From the NCBI GenBank assembly GCA_010279815.1, contig QEOQ01000165.1, positions 801,638-865,637 of the forward strand: a stretch of 64,000 nt of DNA. Reading direction: 5' to 3'. Source of the DNA: Brachionus plicatilis. Taxonomy: Eukaryota; Rotifera; Eurotatoria; Ploima; Brachionidae. The notes under the pieces were generated by a model. It worked only from the letters and a program-made list of their open reading frames with translations, did not search any database and had not been told where the DNA came from. Shown piece after piece: positions 58,775 to 64,000 of this stretch; position 1 is the first letter of the stretch; the number at the start of each line of letters is the position of its first letter. A program made the translations under genes and the position numbers.

Positions 58775-59330
58775 ACCACAAACCAAAAACTGTCACCCAT
58801 AATTAAAAAACTGTTAAAAAAAAATATGAAACAAATGACTTTTAAACACAAAAATTTTGTGATGAACAAAAAAAATTATTAAATTAATAAATTATTTAAC
58901 ATCATCTTCTTTTTCATTACAAAATTGTGCTTATGGCGATTGAAATGATAGTATATAAATCCAATCGACTATTTTTGCATTTGTAGCATTTTGTTCTTGA
59001 GGTTTATCATTTCCCTTGCGACATTAAGGCAATTATCATGATTATTTGCTTTTTTACATTTTCGTTTAACTTTTTCCTTTGCTAAATATCTAAAAGTAAG
59101 CTTTTTGCTTCTTAAAAGCATTCTAAATCTTTTAAAATTTTTAACTAGAATTAAATTTTATTTTTTGAATGATTCAAAAATTTCAAAAAAAATTTAATAA
59201 TAAATAATAAATTTTATAAAATATAATCTAATATTTGTGTAGTTAAATTTTTTGTTTTGAAAAGTTTTTACGTGTGGATAACAGTTTTTTTATTGTGGGT
59301 CCTAGGTAGACCCTATTTTAAATTGATTAT
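58775..59330. mobile_element. Diverged relative of the 0.8-kb 9-bp-duplication element
   Basis: Starts ACCACAAACCAAAAACTGTC and ends GTGGGTCCTAGGTAGACCCT, the same end motifs as 18055-18840, with a different, shorter interior. The 70 bp after its right end (ATTGATTATCAACTTCAAGA) are repeated at 60355-60412, again directly after CTAGGTAGACCC, so flank and end were duplicated together. Confidence 0.5.
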
Positions 59331-59384
59331 CAACTTCAAGATGCCAAATTAACAATGACAAGAAATTAAAAAAGAGATAAATGG

Positions 59385-59475
59385 TGGTGAAAGAAAATTT
59401 AATAAATAAATAGTTTTATAATTTATTCAAATAGTGTTTATAAAATTATATATAATTTATTAAATGGTAATTTTT
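59385..59475 (+). repeat. Internally deleted fragment of the 0.8-kb element
   Basis: GAGATAAATGGTGGT followed by TTTAATAAATAAATAGTTTT and AGTGTTTATAAAATTATATA joins the first bases of the 60640 copy to sequence about 190 bp further in. Confidence 0.5.
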
Positions 59476-59564
59476 AAAAGACATTAAAAAAAATTTTGCT
59501 TTTTTTATTATTTGATTTTTTGAAAATTATTGAAAAAATTCGTGACTTGAAGTTTTTTTAGTAG

Positions 59565-60259
59565 CTTATATTTTACTCACCAAAAACCTTTTAGTCAGTT
59601 TTATAAGGAAAAAATTAAATTTTTGACGTTTTTTAAAATTTTATTTAATTATAAAAAAGGAATAGAAGATTTATTAAAGAAAATTTGAGAAAAAAAAAAC
59701 CAAATTTAATTCTTTTTAGCCGATCGAGCTGATCTTTTAACAATAACTTCTTTATTTTTACCTTTATTGTCTTTTTATTTGATGTAATAATTCTTGTGAT
59801 GGTGTTTGTTATTCTAATGATTCTGATAGTTTTTCTGATGATGTATATGGTTGTATAGATGGAGCAATTGTCAATGTATCAATTTCAGGTAAATTTGGTC
59901 GTTCACTTCTCATTCACGCTGGCTTTGCTATCTTTGGGACGTCCCCTTTAACGATTGCTTTCAATTTTCAAATCAATTTTGGGGAAATCTAAAATATTTT
60001 AAAAGCGACTGTAATGATTTGCTCGCAGATTTAGATTTTTGCCAAAACCAACAATTACAAATTCTATTTTTCAAGTCTTGACCATCAATACTTAGTACTA
60101 ACTAAAATAGTCGTACCTAATTGAGTACAAAAAAATAGTATTAGACATTATTAAATTTTTGGTACTAGGCAAACATATTAGGTACTAATTTTTTTGGTTT
60201 TGAATTAAATTTTATTTGGTACTTCATAAAATATAATTAGGTACTGAGTAAAATATAAG
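59565..60259. mobile_element. MITE with TATATTTTACTCA ends, long copy
   Basis: CTTATATTTTACTCACCAAA at the left; AGGTACTGAGTAAAATATAA at the right, with extra GGTACT motifs inside. The landmark AGCCGATCGAGCTGATCTTT is shared with 28866-29185. No coding. Confidence 0.7.
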
Positions 60260-60439
60260 CCTTTTATAATTGTGCAGAAAAGTTTTTGATTTGTGGCTGA
60301 CAATTTCTTGTTGGTGGGTACTAGATTTTTATTTTTGGACACTAGGTAGACCCTATTTTGAATTGATTATCAACTTCAAGATGCCAAATAAACAATGACA
60401 TGAAATTAAAAAAACCTAAATAACTTTTCTAGTTTTACA

Positions 60440-61600
60440 CAGAGTTGTTTAAAAGTCATCAAGTCAAAGTCAAGTCTTTTGACTTTTTTTTTTATAAAAG
60501 TCTTGATTGACTTGACTTGAAAAATTATTTTTTAAAAAAAAGTATTTTGTCGCTCCATGTAGTTATTAAGGTGGTCATTTTTATTTCAAAGTTTTTGAAA
60601 TGACTTCAATTTCAATCCAAGTCAAAGGACTTTTTTTTTGAGATAAATGGTTCCCCACAATTAAAATACTGTTTCCCACAAACTAAAAACTTTTCACCAC
60701 AAACCAAGAACTTTTTAACACCAATCACTACATAGCACATTTTTTTGTGCTGAATTCAAAAAAAATTATTTTTGCATATTTAACCAAATAACAGGATAAC
60801 ACAATTTTTTTGTGCTGAAAATAAATTTAATAAATTTGTTTTATAATTTTTTCAAAAAGTGTTTATAAAATTATATATAAAAAATTTGAATTTTTAATTA
60901 ATTAAGTAATTAAATTAAAATCTATTTTAAGGAAAACCAATTTCCAGCTAATTTTGGACGACCTTTTTTAGGTTTATTAACAAATTCGTCGGATTCTCAT
61001 ATAATATTGGTCCTGTATCATTCAATGAATTGTCATTGTTTTTTCTTTTGTTTTCGCTTTATTTTTTTTGGATTTTTAAGTTACAAAAATTCGGAAATCT
61101 TTTTTTATTATCATCATGTTTTTGATTAAAAATATCCTAACTTTTTCTGTTTATGTCCAAATTGAATGAAAATGGTACCAAATTAAAGCTGAGATAAAAA
61201 TGAACTTAATGCTTTTTACAGAATTCAAAAAAATCAAGTATTAACAAAGTTATGGCCATTATAAAATCATAAGCATTTTATTATCTAAAATATTTAGTAG
61301 AAGTTCTTAATAGATATTAAAAAAATTTTGCTTAGAAGATTTTTTATTTGTGGAGAGCAGTTTTTGTCATGGTCAAGTTATTTTTGTGCTGAAAATTTTT
61401 TCTTTGTGGGGAAAAGTTTTTTGTTTGTGGGGACTATGTAGACCCTTTTTTTTTAAATTTCAATTCAAGTCAAAAGACTTTTCTATAAAAAAAAATTCAA
61501 ACCAAGTTTTTTGACTTGATTTCAAAATTTTTAAAAGTCAGTGTCTTGACTTTGAGAAGACTTTAAAATGACTTTTTTTTCTGGCTTTTGCGCAAGTCTG
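60440..61600. mobile_element. AAGTC-family hAT-type MITE interrupted by the 0.8-kb element
   Basis: The left part (60440-60639) starts CAGAGTTGTTTAAAAGTCAT; the right part (61455-61600) ends GGCTTTTGCGCAAGTCTG. Both are full of AAGTC/GACTT. The 60640-61445 element lies between them. Flanking 8-mers match at 5 of 8, so the outer target site is uncertain. Confidence 0.6.
60640..61445. mobile_element. 0.8-kb element with 9-bp target duplication, copy 2
   Basis: Nearly identical to 18055-18840 along its whole length; begins GAGATAAATGGTTCCCCACA and ends GTGGGGACTATGTAGACCC. Flanked by T9 on both sides (60631-60639, 61446-61454), consistent with a 9-bp duplication, although homopolymer flanks are weak evidence alone. 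High similarity between copies 42 kb apart suggests recent activity. Confidence 0.75.
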
Positions 61601-61903
61601 ATTTAAAAAAAAAAAAAAGAAGTATTATTAAATGGGTATTTATATTACTTATTTGGGTGTTAAAAAAAATATATTTTTGGGTTTTTATTTTTTGTCAAAT
61701 TTATTGAAAAAGAAATAAAAACTGGGTACATAAAAATTATTGTCGAGTATTATAAAAATGATTTTTGGGTATTATAAAAATTATTATTGAGTATTATAAA
61801 AAATAAAAAAAAAAATATCATAATTAAAAAATTATTTTCTAATAAATGCCAAAAAAAACTCCTATATTTAATAAAATATTTGAACATTTTTATTTTGTTG
61901 AAG

Positions 61904-63823
61904 TGGGAGAAAGAATATCCTAACATGAGAATGCTGGAGATCGACTCGAATTCCAGCTACGGAATTGTAGAGGTACGCATGTCCGACGCGTACACAAACG
62001 CGGCCGAAATTCTTTGGAACGGTCGAACAGGCGCCAACATTTTCTTTCGCTGCAACTGCACGAGCACTGCTTTCGCGCCGCACAAACACGGCGGCGAAAA
62101 AGGCATCCACATGAGATTCCAAATCGACACCTACGAAACAGTGGCGCACACCAGCGCCAAACTCACCTATAGCAACGAAACTCTTGCTTTCACCTCGAGC
62201 CACAGCTCACTCGGCTCTTCGTCCGCGTCCATCCTGTCGCCGCCAAACTCAACATCGTCGCCAAACAGCATCAAGTTCATCAAGGACGACTTGGATTCCA
62301 ACAGATCGATGGGCACTCCGACGCCTACAGCACCGCCACCACCACCAACCAGTAACACCAGCGGCAAACAATGGCTCGAGTTCGCCGAGGCAAAACATTT
62401 GTCCGGCTCATACTGCCGCATCCAACTATTCAGACTAAAGGGCGCCCAGCGAAAGCTCAAAACCGACCGCTCCAAAATAGACAGACTCAACCCGCCCGAT
62501 CTCAGAAAACGCTACCAGCCCTCCACCAAAATAACTCTCTTGAACAACTGCTCATACGACTGGCTCTACTCGCTACTTCCGTTTGTCAAACAGCCGTCTG
62601 AGCCAGCCCCGCACACCGACCCCAACACCTACTCTCACTATGCTCCAAACACCGACTTTCCTGTCAACAGCAACACCAGCACCACTTTTTCTCATCCCAC
62701 CAACACTGTCCCATTCCCACAAAATTCAGCTTATCCAAGCACCACTCCAAACGCCAGCATTGACTTCATGCACAACATGAACCAAAGTCAATACGTGAGC
62801 CACTACTCATCGCTGGACATGCCATCAGCGCCAAACGAAGGCCACAACGCCCTCTACTTGGACAATTGCTACCAGCACATCAACCAGCACATAAATCAGC
62901 ACAATGGTGCCACAAACTCCACTCAAAGTAATGACTACGGATACAGCCGAGTGAAGAGAACGTCCTCGTTCAGCTCGAACTACCAAAATTTTGCCAAGCC
63001 AAGCAAAATGCAAAAGACCGGCGCTGTTGGCTCGCCGCAACTCTACCCCAGCACATACAACACCATGTCATCGGTGGCATCGTCCTCGTCCTCAGCATCT
63101 AGTTCGTCGTGTACATCGTCGCCAACATCGCCCACATCTCCAATGATCCACTTGCAGCCGCAGCAGTCTCAGCTTGAGTCGAGCCCGCTGCCCTACGACT
63201 GCTCCAACAAATACGTCCAAGAGTGGCTCGTACAGAATAGATTTTTCAATCTGCTCGGCGTCTTCTCCAACTACACGTCCAACGACGTGCTCCGACTGAC
63301 CAAAGAGGACATGGTGAGCTTGTGCGGAGGCGCCGACGGCATCCGCTGCTACAACATGGCCCACAATGTTCAGATTAAGCCCAAGCTAACCGTTTATGTG
63401 GCCTTTGGCGATCAGTCTTTCTTTTGGGCCATTTTTTTGAGCGACTCGAACAGCAGCTCGTTGCTCGCCAAAGTGCTCAGTGTTTTTGCCGCGTTTGTTA
63501 GAGGCTCGAAGAGTGCTGAGGAAAAAGTGGAGGGTGATGACGAGGTGAAGAGCCAGTTGGTAGGGCTGCACGAAAAGATTCTTTCTGGCAGCTTTGAGTA
63601 TGAGCTGTTTTTGAAGGTGAAGGGAGCCCTGGTCAAAGCAACTGACGAGGTGCTCAACAACTTTGACGATCAGTCAAAATTTTTCATCGACTTTGACATT
63701 TTGGACCAGCAAGCCGATCTGGCTAAGACATGCTCGCTGCCTTCTAAGTTAAATTCGCTCGCAAGCAATTTGCCAAAGACTAGGCCCCCTTTGCTCAGAG
63801 TCATGCTCGTACCACTGGACTAG
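61904..63823 (+). CDS. TFCP2: CP2/LSF (TFCP2/gemini)-type transcription factor, last exon
   Basis: Acceptor TTTTGTTGAAG (61893-61903); enters phase 0 with WEKEYPNMRMLEIDSNSSYG (family: W.w....RiLDiD......GI). The open frame back to 61787 is intronic. The rest of the DNA-binding domain follows: AAEILWNGRTGANIFFRCNC, STAFAPHKHGGEKGIHMRFQ, IDTYET, then a Ser/Pro-rich insert of about 80 residues (about 62170-62395), then CRIQLFRLKGAQRKLKTDRS and RKRYQPSTKITLLNNC. After a His/Asn/Ser-rich linker comes the SAM-like domain (VQEWLVQNRFFNLLGVFSNY, LTKEDMVSLCGGADGIRCYN) and a C-terminal oligomerisation-type region (PKLTVYVAFGDQ). TAG at 63821-63823. With the 53213 exon the protein is 875 residues, or 892 with the cassette; human TFCP2 is about 500, the excess being low-complexity inserts. 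Confidence 0.93.
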   Translation, partial: WEKEYPNMRMLEIDSNSSYGIVEVRMSDAYTNAAEILWNGRTGANIFFRCNCTSTAFAPHKHGGEKGIHMRFQIDTYETVAHTSAKLTYSNETLAFTSSHSSLGSSSASILSPPNSTSSPNSIKFIKDDLDSNRSMGTPTPTAPPPPPTSNTSGKQWLEFAEAKHLSGSYCRIQLFRLKGAQRKLKTDRSKIDRLNPPDLRKRYQPSTKITLLNNCSYDWLYSLLPFVKQPSEPAPHTDPNTYSHYAPNTDFPVNSNTSTTFSHPTNTVPFPQNSAYPSTTPNASIDFMHNMNQSQYVSHYSSLDMPSAPNEGHNALYLDNCYQHINQHINQHNGATNSTQSNDYGYSRVKRTSSFSSNYQNFAKPSKMQKTGAVGSPQLYPSTYNTMSSVASSSSSASSSSCTSSPTSPTSPMIHLQPQQSQLESSPLPYDCSNKYVQEWLVQNRFFNLLGVFSNYTSNDVLRLTKEDMVSLCGGADGIRCYNMAHNVQIKPKLTVYVAFGDQSFFWAIFLSDSNSSSLLAKVLSVFAAFVRGSKSAEEKVEGDDEVKSQLVGLHEKILSGSFEYELFLKVKGALVKATDEVLNNFDDQSKFFIDFDILDQQADLAKTCSLPSKLNSLASNLPKTRPPLLRVMLVPLD

Positions 63824-64000
63824 GCCTGAAAATACTGAATATTGAGTCTGATGATGATGGCTTTGATCATTTGTTATTTAACACAATCAATTTAATTGAA
63901 AATGCATGTTTCTTTTTATTTTCGTTTTATTTTTTTATTTTACGATATTTTCCGATGTTGATAACGACCGTCTATAATTTTAAAATGTATTCTTTTTATC
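63824..64000 (+). other. 3' untranslated/flanking sequence of CP2 factor
   Basis: Contains a GATGATGATGG patch and AT-rich sequence; no clear AATAAA before the window ends. Confidence 0.5.

Noticed and set aside
61787..61903. N-terminal 39 codons of the open frame leading into the CP2 last exon
   Set aside because: Lys/Ile/Asn low complexity preceding a clear splice acceptor; CP2 homology begins exactly at Trp after 61903.
62184..63660. Several open frames on both strands over the CP2 last exon
   Set aside because: Shadows of the less AT-rich CP2 coding frame.
1..64000. CRISPR arrays, bacterial operons, prophage
   Set aside because: The sequence is eukaryotic with spliced animal genes; no regularly spaced direct-repeat array is present.

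Overview
This window is metazoan nuclear DNA that is extremely AT-rich outside exons. It carries four recognisable protein-coding genes, all on the + strand, separated and interrupted by large amounts of non-autonomous transposon sequence. The genes are: (1) the 3' part of a leucine-rich-repeat PP1 regulator of the PPP1R37 type (1122-5584, 5' end not identified); (2) a complete alpha-neurexin (26964-43122), for which I reconstruct 15 coding exons giving an in-frame 1532-residue protein; (3) an intronless deoxyhypusine synthase (33185-34390) lying inside neurexin intron 2 on the same strand; (4) a CP2/LSF-type (TFCP2/gemini) transcription factor (about 53213-63823). An alpha-neurexin and a CP2 factor indicate an animal. 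The AT-richness, very short basal introns (51-56 bp) and abundant Tc1/mariner-, hAT-, LINE- and Penelope-like remnants would suit a small-genome protostome such as a monogonont rotifer, but the species is not proven by the sequence.

Layout. 1-1121: no gene recognised. 1122-5584: PPP1R37-like exons split by an intron that is almost entirely one 2.6-kb inverted-repeat element. 5585-26963: about 21 kb with no convincing gene, made of AT-rich sequence, several inverted-repeat elements, one orphan exon-like segment (19444-19562) and one possible short secreted peptide (10116-10235). 26964-43122: neurexin, with introns falling into two size classes, about nine of 51-56 bp and five of 0.9-4.4 kb that carry transposon copies, plus the nested DHPS gene. 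43123-53145: transposon graveyard with a broken LINE reverse transcriptase and a 677-bp foldback element whose arms are polypyrimidine/polypurine repeats. 53146-63823: CP2 factor, whose 7.8-kb intron contains a decayed Penelope-like element (GIY-YIG endonuclease fragments and a hammerhead-ribozyme-like motif), hAT-type MITEs and nested insertions.

The genes do not form a pathway. PPP1R37 is a PP1 regulator, neurexin a presynaptic adhesion receptor, DHPS makes hypusine on eIF5A, and CP2 is a DNA-binding regulator. What ties the window together is the repeat landscape. At least eight inverted-repeat families can be delimited by eye, several with target-site duplications: TA for elements with CAGT termini, 8 bp for elements with CAGAGTTG termini, 9 bp for an 0.8-kb element present in two near-identical copies. 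All coordinates, splice sites and repeat boundaries were read by eye. No alignment or search was run.
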